Counted from the stretch's first letter, positions 23,201 through 31,352 are shown. The stretch: 34,530 nt of DNA from Phenylobacterium sp. (GCF_030645195.1 NZ_JAUSLW010000182.1:1-34530), one strand, 5' to 3'. Program-made: numbers and translations. Notes: a model not told the origin generated them from the sequence alone.

Positions 23201-23928
23201 GCGCGCTCGCCCAACCCCGCCACGTCTATGCCTGGGCGCCCAGCCCCTGCGGGGGCCTGCGCACGACGCTGTCGGGCGCGGCGGTGACCTTCCGCGCCAG
23301 CGGGGCGCTGTGGATCGAGGCCGACCAGATGCTGGTGGTGGCCGACCTGCACCTGGAGAAGGGCAGCGCCTATGCCGCGCGCGGCCAGATGCTGCCGCCC
23401 TACGACACCCGCGACACCCTGAGGCGCCTGACTGCCGAGATCGTCGCGACCCGTCCGGCCGCCGTGGTGCTGCTGGGGGACACCTTCCATGACCGCGCCT
23501 CGGAGGAACGGCTGGCGGCCGACGACGCCGAGCAGCTTCGGACCCTGGCCGGCCTCACCCGCCTGATCTGGGTGATCGGAAACCACGACGCTGACGGGCC
23601 CCAGGCCCTGCCCGGCGAAGTGGCCGACGAACTGACCGTGGCGGGCCTGAAGCTTCGGCACGAGCCCCAGGCGGGCCCGCAGCCGGGCGAGGTGGCGGGA
23701 CATCTGCATCCCTGCGCCAAGGTGACGGCCTCGCGGGGCACGGTGCGGCGGCGCTGCTTCGTGACCGACGGCGAGCGCCTCGTGGCGCCCGCCTTCGGGG
23801 CCTATGCTGGGGGGCTGAGCATTCGGGACCCGGCGTTCTCGGGGCTGTTCGCCCGTGACCCGCTTTGCGGCGCCCTGGGGACCGGCCGTGTGCACGCGGT
23901 GGGCTGGCGCTCGGTGGTCGGCGACTAG
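23197..23928 (+). CDS. pdeM: Ligase-associated DNA damage response endonuclease PdeM
   Basis: A 243-residue calcineurin-like metallo-phosphoesterase. The metal-binding motifs are in order: DLHLEKG (D-x-H), GDTFHD (GDxxHD), GNHDAD (GNHD), and HLHP (H-x-H near residue 169). PdeM is the nuclease partner of the Lhr-like helicase in the ligase-associated cluster and probably trims DNA ends or flaps. It is coupled to the helicase by ATGA. Its stop shares CTAG (23925-23928) with the convergent DUF3429 gene. The frame is complete. Confidence 0.94.
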   Translation: MSALAQPRHVYAWAPSPCGGLRTTLSGAAVTFRASGALWIEADQMLVVADLHLEKGSAYAARGQMLPPYDTRDTLRRLTAEIVATRPAAVVLLGDTFHDRASEERLAADDAEQLRTLAGLTRLIWVIGNHDADGPQALPGEVADELTVAGLKLRHEPQAGPQPGEVAGHLHPCAKVTASRGTVRRRCFVTDGERLVAPAFGAYAGGLSIRDPAFSGLFARDPLCGALGTGRVHAVGWRSVVGD

Positions 23929-24374
23929 AGCGCCATCGCCTGTTCCAGGGCCATTGCCAGGGAGACAGCGGCCCCCAGGGTCAGGACCGTCATCAGCCGC
24001 GGATATCGCGTCGGCACATCGGGCGCCGAGTGATCAAACAGCCACTGGATGATGAAGGCGGCCATCAGGCCAGTGATGATCCAGGAGGTTGGAATGTCAC
24101 CGCGCGCGACCAGCAGGGCGAAGCCCGCGATCGGCGAGATGATCGAGCCGGCCAGCCTGGACCAGCGCGGCTGTTCCCGGCTGCTCTCCAGACCCCAGCG
24201 GATGCCGCCCAGGAAGCCCAGCATGATCGCCGACCAGGCCAGCAGCACGCTGAGGGCGTGTTCCGACCAGCCGGGCGGGCCATAGGCGTAGAGGGTGGCC
24301 GACACAGGGAAGGCGGCCAGGCCGATCAGGGCCAGGACCCACATCGGCTTGGGGGCGGAGGCCTCGGCGTCCAT
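23925..24374 (-). CDS. DUF3429 membrane protein
   Basis: A 149-residue inner-membrane protein with about four to five hydrophobic helices (MWVLALIGLAAFPVSATLY; ALSVLLAWSAIMLGFLGGI; LAGSIISPIAGFALLVA; WIITGLMAAFIIQWLF; LMTVLTLGAAVSLAMAL). The family mark is the loop FLGGIRWGLE after helix 2. Function is unknown. The start is ATG 24374, preceded directly by a GTG; GGAGGA lies 13 bases upstream of the ATG, so either codon may serve. It is the last gene of the podJ - TauE - TIGR02186 run, 8 bases after the preceding stop. Confidence 0.85.
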   Translation of the reverse strand: MDAEASAPKPMWVLALIGLAAFPVSATLYAYGPPGWSEHALSVLLAWSAIMLGFLGGIRWGLESSREQPRWSRLAGSIISPIAGFALLVARGDIPTSWIITGLMAAFIIQWLFDHSAPDVPTRYPRLMTVLTLGAAVSLAMALEQAMAL

Positions 24375-24382
24375 CACAGGCG

Positions 24383-25165
24383 TCAGTTCCTCCGGAAGAC
24401 AAGTGAGGCGGCCCAGCCCGCGCCGAGCGCCAGGGCCATCGACACCAAGCCGTACAACCATGGGCTATGATGGGCGAAGAGGTAAAGGGTCCGCTCGATC
24501 CCGGCCTTCTCCACCGTCAGGGTTCGGACCTTTCGCGAGACCGGCTGACCGTCCTGGAAGAGGATGATCTCGGCCTGGTAGGTCCCGATCGGCGCCTTGG
24601 TGGGCAGGTCGATCTCGGCCTTGAACAGGTCCTTGTCGACGAAGGTCACCCCCTTGTCGTCAGCGTCGTAGAGGCCGGCGTTCTCCTTCAGGCGGATGAC
24701 GGCGCGCCGCCAGTCCAGATAGTCGCCCCCCAGCCGGCTGACCACGACGTCGCGGACGCCGTAGCGGGTCTCGGTGCGCTGCTCGAAGGGGGCGTTGATG
24801 GCCAGGTGATCGATGCCGGCGCCCAGGCGGCGCAGGGTCCCGAAGCTGGCGATATCCTGCAGCGGCCGGGTCGAGGCGGTCATGTAGAAGCCAGGCGCGC
24901 CACGGAACACCACCGGCCGGCTGTTGACCCAGAGCCCGGCCACCTTGGTCTTGCGGGCGATCCGGATCGGGTGCTCGGGGCCCCGGACGATGACCACCAC
25001 GTCGCTGGGCTTGGTGGTCGGATCGAACACCGCGCCATAGAGCACGATGTGCGCGCCCCGGAAGCTGGAGGTCACGCGGACTTCCGTCGTGGTGAGCGCG
25101 GCGGAGACCGCGGCCGGCGAGGCGGTGAGCTGCGGGGCGGTGGGGCTGGGGATCTCGAGCGCCAT
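24383..25165 (-). CDS. TIGR02186 family protein, C-terminally membrane-anchored
   Basis: A 260-residue protein. Residues 1-230 are beta-rich with the family blocks TEVRVTSSFRGAHIVLYGAVFDP, DVVVIVRGPEHPI and GLWVNSRPVVFRGAPGFY. A single hydrophobic helix near the C-terminus (LYGLVSMALALGAGWAASLVF) anchors it. Homologues usually have an N-terminal signal peptide, placing the body in the periplasm; this one begins MALEIPSPTAPQL with no hydrophobic stretch. It starts on the last base of the TauE stop (TGATG), so the two are translated together. The family is usually next to TauE-type permeases, which suggests a shared but unknown task. Confidence 0.88.
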   Translation of the reverse strand: MALEIPSPTAPQLTASPAAVSAALTTTEVRVTSSFRGAHIVLYGAVFDPTTKPSDVVVIVRGPEHPIRIARKTKVAGLWVNSRPVVFRGAPGFYMTASTRPLQDIASFGTLRRLGAGIDHLAINAPFEQRTETRYGVRDVVVSRLGGDYLDWRRAVIRLKENAGLYDADDKGVTFVDKDLFKAEIDLPTKAPIGTYQAEIILFQDGQPVSRKVRTLTVEKAGIERTLYLFAHHSPWLYGLVSMALALGAGWAASLVFRRN

Positions 25166-26085
25166 CAGCCCATCCCCGTCATCAGCACGAAGGGCTCGTC
25201 GGGGGTGAAGAACAGACCAAGCCCCATGCGCAGGCCCACCAGCAGGACGATCAGGGCCAGCAGGGCGCGCAGCTCCTCGGCCCGGAAGCGCGAGGAGGCC
25301 TTGGCGCCGAGCTGCGCGCCCAGCACGCCCCCCACCAGCAGCAGGGTCGCCAGGACGATATCGACGGTCTGGTTGCGGCCAGCCTGCAGCACCCCGGTCA
25401 GGGAGGTGGTGATGATGATCTGGAAGAGGCTGGTGCCGACGACGACCCCGGCGGGCATACGCAGGATGTAGATCATCGCCGGGACCAGGATGAAGCCGCC
25501 GCCGACGCCCATGACCGCCGAGAGCACTCCGACGAAGACCCCCAGCAGGACGGGCGGGATGACGCTGATATAGAGCCGCGAGCGCGGGAAGCGCATCTTC
25601 AGCGGCAGGCCGTAAAGCCAGGGCGGGCGGCGCTCCTTGCGGGGCTTGGGCGGCTGGCCGCTGCGCCGCCGCAGGATCGACTGCAGGGACTCCACCAGCA
25701 TCAGGCCGCCGATCACCCCCAGGAAGACCAGATAGGAAAGCGCCACCACCAGGTCGGCCTGACCCAGCAGCCGCAGCCAGCGGAACAGCTCCACGCCCAC
25801 GATGGCGCCCACGACACCGCCGCCCGCCAGCACCCCGCCCATGCGGAAGTCCACGGCGCGCTTGCGGGTGTAGGAGATGACGCTGGAGGTCGAGGAGGCC
25901 GCCACGTGGTTGGCCATGCTGGCCACCGCCACCGCCGGCGGGATGCCCATCAGCACCAGGACAGGCGTCATCAGGAAACCGCCGCCGATACCGAACAGCC
26001 CGGAAATGAAGCCGACGAGCGCGCCCAGCGCCACCAGGAGCGGTGCGTTCACCGAGACTTCGGCGATGGGAAGATAGAGGTCCAA
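25165..26085 (-). CDS. Sulfite exporter TauE/SafE family permease
   Basis: A 306-residue inner-membrane transporter with about eight helices in two inverted halves. Each half carries the family motif: FISGLFGIGGGFLMTP and LSAVMGVGGGFILVP. A cytoplasmic loop between the halves is rich in Arg/Lys/Pro (RRRSGQPPKPRKERRP). The family exports or imports organosulfur compounds, sulfite or other small anions; the substrate is not readable here. The start is a TTG (26085) after AGAGG. It lies 26 bases behind podJ and is coupled to the TIGR02186 gene. Confidence 0.93.
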   Translation of the reverse strand: MDLYLPIAEVSVNAPLLVALGALVGFISGLFGIGGGFLMTPVLVLMGIPPAVAVASMANHVAASSTSSVISYTRKRAVDFRMGGVLAGGGVVGAIVGVELFRWLRLLGQADLVVALSYLVFLGVIGGLMLVESLQSILRRRSGQPPKPRKERRPPWLYGLPLKMRFPRSRLYISVIPPVLLGVFVGVLSAVMGVGGGFILVPAMIYILRMPAGVVVGTSLFQIIITTSLTGVLQAGRNQTVDIVLATLLLVGGVLGAQLGAKASSRFRAEELRALLALIVLLVGLRMGLGLFFTPDEPFVLMTGMG

Positions 26086-26111
26086 GGTCGCCTCTTATGG
26101 CGCCTGACGTG

Positions 26112-29100
26112 TCACCGCGTGAAGACGGAAAGCTTGGAGACCGTCGAAGGGTCGAGTTGGCCGGTGGCCTGCATGCCCTGATCACGCTGATAAGCGGCGA
26201 CGGCCAGTTTGAGGGCGCCCGAGGCGCTGCCGTCGGTCGGGCCCTGGTAATAGCCCAGACGCGAGAGGGCCCGTTGGGCGGTGATCACGGTCGGGGAGGC
26301 CGGGGCGGCCGCCAGGGCGGTGGCCGGGGCGACGGAGGGATTGGGTGTGTTGGCGCGGAACGCCGCCGCCGTGCGCTCGGCCACGGTGCGGGCGTCGGTC
26401 GACAGGCCGGCGGCCACGCGCTGAGCGCTGGAGCGGGCCTCGCCGTCGCCGGTGCGGGCGGCGACCAGGTACCACTTGTAGGACTCCGCCGCGTTCTGGC
26501 TGACCCCCAGCCCCTGCTCATAGAGGGCGGCCAGGTTGTACTGGCTGTCCACCAGGCCAAGGTCGGCGGCGCGACGGAACCACTGCGCCGCGGTGGTGGA
26601 GTTCTTCGGACCGCCCGAACCGGAGATGTAGGAGATGCCCAGGTTGTGCATGGCCTTGGGATCACCGCCCTCGGCGGCGCGCTCGGTCCAGCGGCGGGCC
26701 TCGACGAGGTCCTTCTTCACCCCGCCCGAGCCGCTCTCATAGAGCTTGGCGAGATAGAACTGGGCCGGGGCGTGGCCCTGGTTGGCCACCGCCTTGAGTT
26801 GCTCGAGTCCGCCGGCCTGCTTGGTCTCCACCGCCGAAGCGGCGGTCGCGAAGCGCCGGGCCAAGTCCCCCGCGAGGGGCGTTTCGGGCGCGATAGGCTG
26901 GGGCGAGAGCGCGATGGCGACCCGGGGGCCGTCGCCGAAGGGGGTCGTGTCGGCCTCCGCCCCCATGATCTCCTCAGACTTGCCGGCGTTCATGGCGGCC
27001 AGCGCATCGGCCACCCGCTTGGGCGGCGCGCCACCGGGCTTGCCGTCCATCAGCATGAAGCTCGCGGTGGCCAGGCTGAGGCAGGCCGCGCCGCCCACCA
27101 CCAGCAGGGCGGTCTGCAGCGAGGAGCCGGCCCGTCGCTTGGGCCGCGCGCCGAAGCCGGCGAACAGTGACGTCCCCGGTTCCTTGGCGGCCTTCTCCGT
27201 CTTGGCCTTCTTCTCCTTGGGTTCCTTGGCCTTGCGGCCTTTGGCGTCGTTCGGCGTCGAGGCGCGGGCGGCGGCGCGGGCCTGCTCGATCACTTCGCGA
27301 GTGGACAGCGGCCGGCCGGGCTCGGGCGGAGCCACGACGGTGTTGGAGCTCACCGGGGGCTCATAGGCCGCCTCGAGGGCAGCCTCTTCCTCGTGCTCGC
27401 CGATGGGGGCGAAGCCGTCGGCGGCCTCGAAGTCCTCGGCGTCGAACGCCGGGCGCTCAGGCTCGCCGGAGAAGGGTTGGCCCGGGAAGCCGTCCGGGGC
27501 GTCGGGACCGGTCTCCGGCGGGGCGAAGGCCTGGCGGGCCAGAGGATCAGCGGCGCCCTCGGCCGGGCCGAAACTCGGGAACGGGTCGGGGCCGAAGGGG
27601 GAGAGAAGCTCCGGGGCGACGGCCGGGGCGCGCACGATCGGCGCAGCCGCCACCTGTTCCGACAGCCGGCGGTGGGACTCGCCCAGGCGCGCATCGATCT
27701 TCTCGCGCGCCTCCTCCAGCATGCGCGCGGTGCGCTCCTCGCTCTGGCGGATACGCTCGACGAGGTCGTCGGAGGCGCGTTCGCTGCGCTGGTTCATGCG
27801 CTCGGTGACCCGGGCCACCTGCTCGCCGACATCGTCGATCGCCTGGGCCGAACGGCGCTCGGCGTTGGCGATGCGTTCGGAGAGCTTCTCGGTGATGCGG
27901 CCGATCTCGGCGCCCAGACGCTCCAGGGCCTCGGCATGGACACTGTCGGTACGGCCCAGCTTGCTCTCCATCGCCTGGGCGATGCGGGCCACTTCGCCGC
28001 CCACCTGTTCAATCGCGTCAGCGCTGCGGTGTTCGGTGGACTGGACACGGCGGTTGAGGTTGTCGGCCACGGTCAGCACCTCCCGGCCCATTTTCTCGAT
28101 CGCCTGGGCGGAGCGCTGCTCGGCCAGCCGGACGTGATCGCTCATCTCGGCCAGCTTGCGCTCCATGCGGTCGAAGCGGCCTTCCGCGGAGACCTGGAGC
28201 TTCTGGGCGATCTCGCCGCGCGCGGCGTCGACCCGGCTGCTGAGATTGGCGGCGAGCTGTTCCAGGCGCCGGTCGAGAGCCGGCGAGGCGCCGCCCTCCA
28301 CCGCGCGCAACCGGCCGTCCACGGTGGAGAAGGCGTCCTTCAGCCCCTCCATGGCCGCGGCCGTGCGCGACTCGGCATCGGCTAGGCGGTCGCCCACGCG
28401 GCTGACCACCTCCTCTATGAGGGCGGTGGGGTCCCCGCCGCCGCCATGGGCCTGGACCTCATCCACCCGCTCACGCAGGGCGCCCAGGGTCTCGCGGGTG
28501 CGGGCCTCGCCTTCGTAGAGGTGGTTGGCCACCTTGCCGAGCGCCTGCTCCAGGGCGCGCAGCGCCTCGGCCGAGCGCGGGCCGGCGGCTTCACTTTCCA
28601 CGCGCCGGACGCGTTCCGCCAAGCGGGCCTGCTCGGTGCGAGCCTCGTCCACCGCGCCTTCGAAGCGGGCCGCCACGGCGACGTTCTCGCGCTCGGCGAT
28701 CTCGATGCGGGACAGGGCGTCGCGGACCGAATGCTCCACGGCGCTGATGGCCAGGCCGGCGCGGCCTTCGGAATGCTCGATACGGTCGGTCAGGCGGTCG
28801 AGCGCCAGGGTGACCCGGCCAATCTCGTCGGCGGGATGCTCGGGCGCCTCGTAGCGTTGGGCGGCCTCCGGCGCGCGGGGCGGGGCCATGGGCCGTGGCG
28901 TCTCGGCGCGGGGCGCATCGTGACGTAACGGCGCTTCGTAGATCATCTCCCGAGGCGGCCGGTCGAGGAAGGCCTCGGGCCGGGTTTCCGGCGCGTCGTC
29001 GACCGCCCGCTCCGTGAAATAGGTTTCCGAGGTGACTTCCTCCGGACCCTCGTCCTCGAGGATCATGCGGTTCAGCCATTCACCCAGAGTCATGCCGGAG

Positions 29101-29177
29101 CGCCGAGCGAGGTCCTTGGCGACCTCCCGGGCTTTTGGGTCGATCCCTTTGACGCTCCATGGCGTCCCCGAGCTCAT
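26112..29177 (-). CDS. podJ: PodJ-type polar localization factor
   Basis: A 1021-residue single-pass membrane scaffold. The N-terminus PWSVKGIDPKAREVAKDL…GMTLGEWLNRM is the PodJ head. Residues ~90-500 are a long coiled coil, including four 29-residue repeats (353-468). A Pro/Ala/acidic linker (~505-680) precedes one membrane helix (~686-708). The periplasmic part has three Sel1 repeats (~795-920) and a C-terminal peptidoglycan-binding domain (~960-1021). In Caulobacter, PodJ recruits PleC and other factors to the new pole and is trimmed by periplasmic proteolysis. The length is close to the Caulobacter protein (about 970). The start ATG 29177 has GGAG upstream. The upstream region carries GANTC, DnaA-like and CtrA-like sites. 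It leads a four-gene reverse-strand run. Confidence 0.9.
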   Translation of the reverse strand: MSSGTPWSVKGIDPKAREVAKDLARRSGMTLGEWLNRMILEDEGPEEVTSETYFTERAVDDAPETRPEAFLDRPPREMIYEAPLRHDAPRAETPRPMAPPRAPEAAQRYEAPEHPADEIGRVTLALDRLTDRIEHSEGRAGLAISAVEHSVRDALSRIEIAERENVAVAARFEGAVDEARTEQARLAERVRRVESEAAGPRSAEALRALEQALGKVANHLYEGEARTRETLGALRERVDEVQAHGGGGDPTALIEEVVSRVGDRLADAESRTAAAMEGLKDAFSTVDGRLRAVEGGASPALDRRLEQLAANLSSRVDAARGEIAQKLQVSAEGRFDRMERKLAEMSDHVRLAEQRSAQAIEKMGREVLTVADNLNRRVQSTEHRSADAIEQVGGEVARIAQAMESKLGRTDSVHAEALERLGAEIGRITEKLSERIANAERRSAQAIDDVGEQVARVTERMNQRSERASDDLVERIRQSEERTARMLEEAREKIDARLGESHRRLSEQVAAAPIVRAPAVAPELLSPFGPDPFPSFGPAEGAADPLARQAFAPPETGPDAPDGFPGQPFSGEPERPAFDAEDFEAADGFAPIGEHEEEAALEAAYEPPVSSNTVVAPPEPGRPLSTREVIEQARAAARASTPNDAKGRKAKEPKEKKAKTEKAAKEPGTSLFAGFGARPKRRAGSSLQTALLVVGGAACLSLATASFMLMDGKPGGAPPKRVADALAAMNAGKSEEIMGAEADTTPFGDGPRVAIALSPQPIAPETPLAGDLARRFATAASAVETKQAGGLEQLKAVANQGHAPAQFYLAKLYESGSGGVKKDLVEARRWTERAAEGGDPKAMHNLGISYISGSGGPKNSTTAAQWFRRAADLGLVDSQYNLAALYEQGLGVSQNAAESYKWYLVAARTGDGEARSSAQRVAAGLSTDARTVAERTAAAFRANTPNPSVAPATALAAAPASPTVITAQRALSRLGYYQGPTDGSASGALKLAVAAYQRDQGMQATGQLDPSTVSKLSVFTR

Positions 29178-29180
29178 ACC

Positions 29181-29185
29181 GAATC
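29181..29185. promoter_or_regulatory. CcrM methylation site (GANTC) 4 bases before podJ
   Basis: GAATC lies between the podJ ribosome site and its ATG. CcrM methylates GANTC in Caulobacterales, and GcrA acts with such methylated sites at cell-cycle promoters. The position after the ribosome site makes a role in transcription start less direct than for the site at 29343. Confidence 0.4.
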
Positions 29186-29233
29186 GTTCTCCGCAGGACT
29201 GACCTCAGACGCTATCCACCGATCCTTGGGGTG

Positions 29234-29248
29234 TAAACGCGGGGTTAA
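29234..29248. promoter_or_regulatory. CtrA-like half-site pair upstream of podJ
   Basis: TAAA-CGCGGGG-TTAA fits the CtrA consensus TTAA-N7-TTAA at 7 of 8 bases with the exact 7-base spacing. It is 57-71 bases upstream of the podJ ATG. Confidence 0.35.
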
Positions 29249-29277
29249 CGCAAGATGTAGCGTCTGGGGCGATTGGC

Positions 29278-29286
29278 TGTGGATGA
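29278..29286 (-). promoter_or_regulatory. DnaA-box-like site upstream of podJ
   Basis: On the reverse strand TCATCCACA matches the DnaA box TTATCCACA at 8 of 9 bases. A weaker CTATCCACC lies at 29212-29220. podJ of Caulobacter crescentus is reported as a DnaA-dependent promoter, which fits. Binding here is inferred. Confidence 0.45.
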
Positions 29287-29342
29287 TCCGGATCGTCCGT
29301 GAACCCAGGCGGGAACGGCTCTTGCGAATGGGAGACAGTCAA

Positions 29343-29347
29343 GAATC
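29343..29347. promoter_or_regulatory. CcrM methylation site (GANTC) in the podJ upstream region
   Basis: GAATC lies 166 bases upstream of the podJ ATG and 46 bases upstream of the divergent small membrane protein gene, so it could influence either promoter. Confidence 0.35.
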
Positions 29348-29392
29348 CGATCGGCTTTGCGGGCTGATCGCACGTGCGCTACGCCGTCGCAC

Positions 29393-29596
29393 ATGACGCT
29401 CTCCGTGACCCTCGGCTTGATCGCCGCCTTCCTGGCCGTCGCCGTCTTCGCCGGCTGGCGCGGCGCCCAACCGCCCAATCCGCTGAAAGGGGTGCGCATG
29501 GCGCCCTACCGGCTGATCATGGTGACAGCGGCGGCGGCGGTGCTGATCCTGCTGGTTCACCTGGTGAACCTGCTGGGCGTCAAGACGGGGCGCTGA
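29393..29596 (+). CDS. Small two-helix membrane protein of unknown function
   Basis: A 67-residue protein with two hydrophobic helices: LIAAFLAVAVFAGWRGA (about 7-23) and LIMVTAAAAVLILLVHLVNLLGV (about 40-62). They are joined by a short loop PPNPLKGVRMAPYR, whose charges suggest that it is cytoplasmic. ATG 29393 is preferred because it removes a polar 12-residue lead. No strong ribosome site is visible. It is divergent from podJ, and its last 17 bases overlap the convergent MprF-like gene. I do not recognise the family; the hydrophobic pattern and intact frame support a real gene. Confidence 0.65.
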   Translation: MTLSVTLGLIAAFLAVAVFAGWRGAQPPNPLKGVRMAPYRLIMVTAAAAVLILLVHLVNLLGVKTGR

Positions 29597-31265
29597 CCGT
29601 CTGCGACGGCGCTTCCGGGCTCTCGGCCTTCTTCGGCCGCTTGGCGAGACCCGCCACCCCGCCCGAGGACAACAGGCCCACATCGGCCAGCAGCAGGGGG
29701 ATGGCCCATTTGCGCGGGGCGGCGATGTAGCGGGGCTGCCAGAGCGGGTCGTACTTGTCCTTGTAGGTGCGCACGCCCTGGAAGTTATAGATCTCCTCGG
29801 CGTGTTCGAAGAACAGGTTGCCGACCCGGGACATCACCGGCGCCAATGGGCGATCCTCCAGCCCCGCCAGGGGGGCCATGCCGAACTCCACGGCCTTGTA
29901 GCCCTGGGCCCGGCCCCATTCGATCAACTCGACGAACAGGTAGTCCATGATGCGCTTGGGCGCGGCGGGGGCGTAGCGCATCAGGTCCATGGAGAAGGAG
30001 GTCTTGGCCGCCGTGATCCAGAGGGTTGCGAAGGCCACCACGGCGCCCTCGAACCGAACCACGGCCACCGGGAATTCCGAGACATAGCCGGGATAGAACC
30101 CACCCATGGAAAACCCCTTCTCGCCGCCGGCGTGCTCGGCCAGCCACGCGTCGGATATCTTGGCCAGGGTGGGGACGAGGTCGCTGATCTGGTGCGGCGG
30201 GATGACCTCGAAGGTCGCGCCCTCCTCGCCGGCCTTGCGCCAGGCGCGGCGCAGATTGCCGCGCTTGGTGCCCTCGATGCGGAAGGTCTCGAGGGGCACG
30301 GCGGCCGCCTCCCCCACCTTCTGGATCGAGAAGCCCAGCTCCACCACGTCGGGCAGGTGGTCGGCGCCAATCCCATAGATGCCCGGCCGAGCGGCATGGG
30401 CGTCGGCCAGTTCCCGGAACCGCCACAGCAGCTCCAGTTGCTCGTCGCGGCGGCCGACCGGCGCCCCGAGCGCGATCCAGGAGCGCCCCCGCACCCCGAA
30501 CATCAGAAAGCTCTCGCCGCTGGCCGAGAACAGGAACCGCTTGTCCCCCAGCAGGGCGACGTTGGAGCCGGGCTCGGCCACCTCCGCATTGGCCAGGATG
30601 TGGCGTACGCGCTGGAAGTCACGGTCGGCCTCTCCCACCACCGGCGGCGTGGCCGCGGTCGCCAGCATCCGCCACAGGCCGAAGGCGAAGAGGGCCAGGG
30701 CGGCCCCGGCCCAGGCGCGGATCGATCGGGCGGCGTCGGCGTCCACCATCATCCGCCAGAAGGGCTGGTCGGCGTAGTCGGCATGCTCAAAGGACCAGAG
30801 GCCCAGCAGTCCCGCCCCCACCAGGGCGGCGAAGGCCGAGGCCAGCCAGCCCGGCGTGATCTCCATACGCGACAGTCGCGCCGTCCGCGGGAAGGCCTTG
30901 CGGAACGGCAGCAGCGCGAAGGCCAAGGTCACCAGCAGCGCCGTGTCTTCCCAGACAAAGCCCTTCAGCAGCGAGAGCGAGGCGGCCAGCAGCAGGGCCC
31001 CTATGGTCGCGCCCCAGGCGGCGTCGAGCCGGGAGCGCAATCCGAAGGCTAGCATGACCAGGGTCAGCCCCAGGATGGACGAGAGGAAGTGGCTGACCTC
31101 GATCAGATAGACGGGTGTCATCTCGTAGAGGCGCAGGAAGCGGTCGGGGACCGAAGGCGTGGCGCCCGAGGCCACCAACATGACGCCGGCCGCCAGGGTC
31201 AGGACCGCGCCAAGGACGGGGGCGACCGCAAGGGCCGCCGGCTTCAGTTCTCGCCAAAATCTCAT
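29580..31265 (-). CDS. MprF-like protein: membrane domain plus DUF2156 aminoacyl-lipid transferase domain
   Basis: A 561-residue inner-membrane protein. Residues 1-205 contain about six hydrophobic segments, shorter than the flippase part of full-length MprF (which is usually above 800 residues). Residues ~215-525 are the DUF2156 domain (double GNAT fold), with LFSASGESFLMFGVRGRSWIALGAPVG, KRGNLRRAWRKAGEEG and VEFGMAPLAGLEDRPLAPV. MprF enzymes transfer lysine or another amino acid from tRNA to phosphatidylglycerol, lowering surface charge and antimicrobial-peptide binding. The amino acid and whether it flips the lipid are unknown here. The start is ATG 31265 with a weak ribosome site. It is a single gene, convergent with the small membrane protein. 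Confidence 0.87.
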   Translation of the reverse strand: MRFWRELKPAALAVAPVLGAVLTLAAGVMLVASGATPSVPDRFLRLYEMTPVYLIEVSHFLSSILGLTLVMLAFGLRSRLDAAWGATIGALLLAASLSLLKGFVWEDTALLVTLAFALLPFRKAFPRTARLSRMEITPGWLASAFAALVGAGLLGLWSFEHADYADQPFWRMMVDADAARSIRAWAGAALALFAFGLWRMLATAATPPVVGEADRDFQRVRHILANAEVAEPGSNVALLGDKRFLFSASGESFLMFGVRGRSWIALGAPVGRRDEQLELLWRFRELADAHAARPGIYGIGADHLPDVVELGFSIQKVGEAAAVPLETFRIEGTKRGNLRRAWRKAGEEGATFEVIPPHQISDLVPTLAKISDAWLAEHAGGEKGFSMGGFYPGYVSEFPVAVVRFEGAVVAFATLWITAAKTSFSMDLMRYAPAAPKRIMDYLFVELIEWGRAQGYKAVEFGMAPLAGLEDRPLAPVMSRVGNLFFEHAEEIYNFQGVRTYKDKYDPLWQPRYIAAPRKWAIPLLLADVGLLSSGGVAGLAKRPKKAESPEAPSQTVSAPS

Positions 31266-31352
31266 ATGCGGTCCGTGCGTCGCCGAAGGCCCAGCCGCCT
31301 AGATAGCCGATTTTTTGAGCTTTGGGCCGCGTCAAACAAGCGTTTCGTTCCT

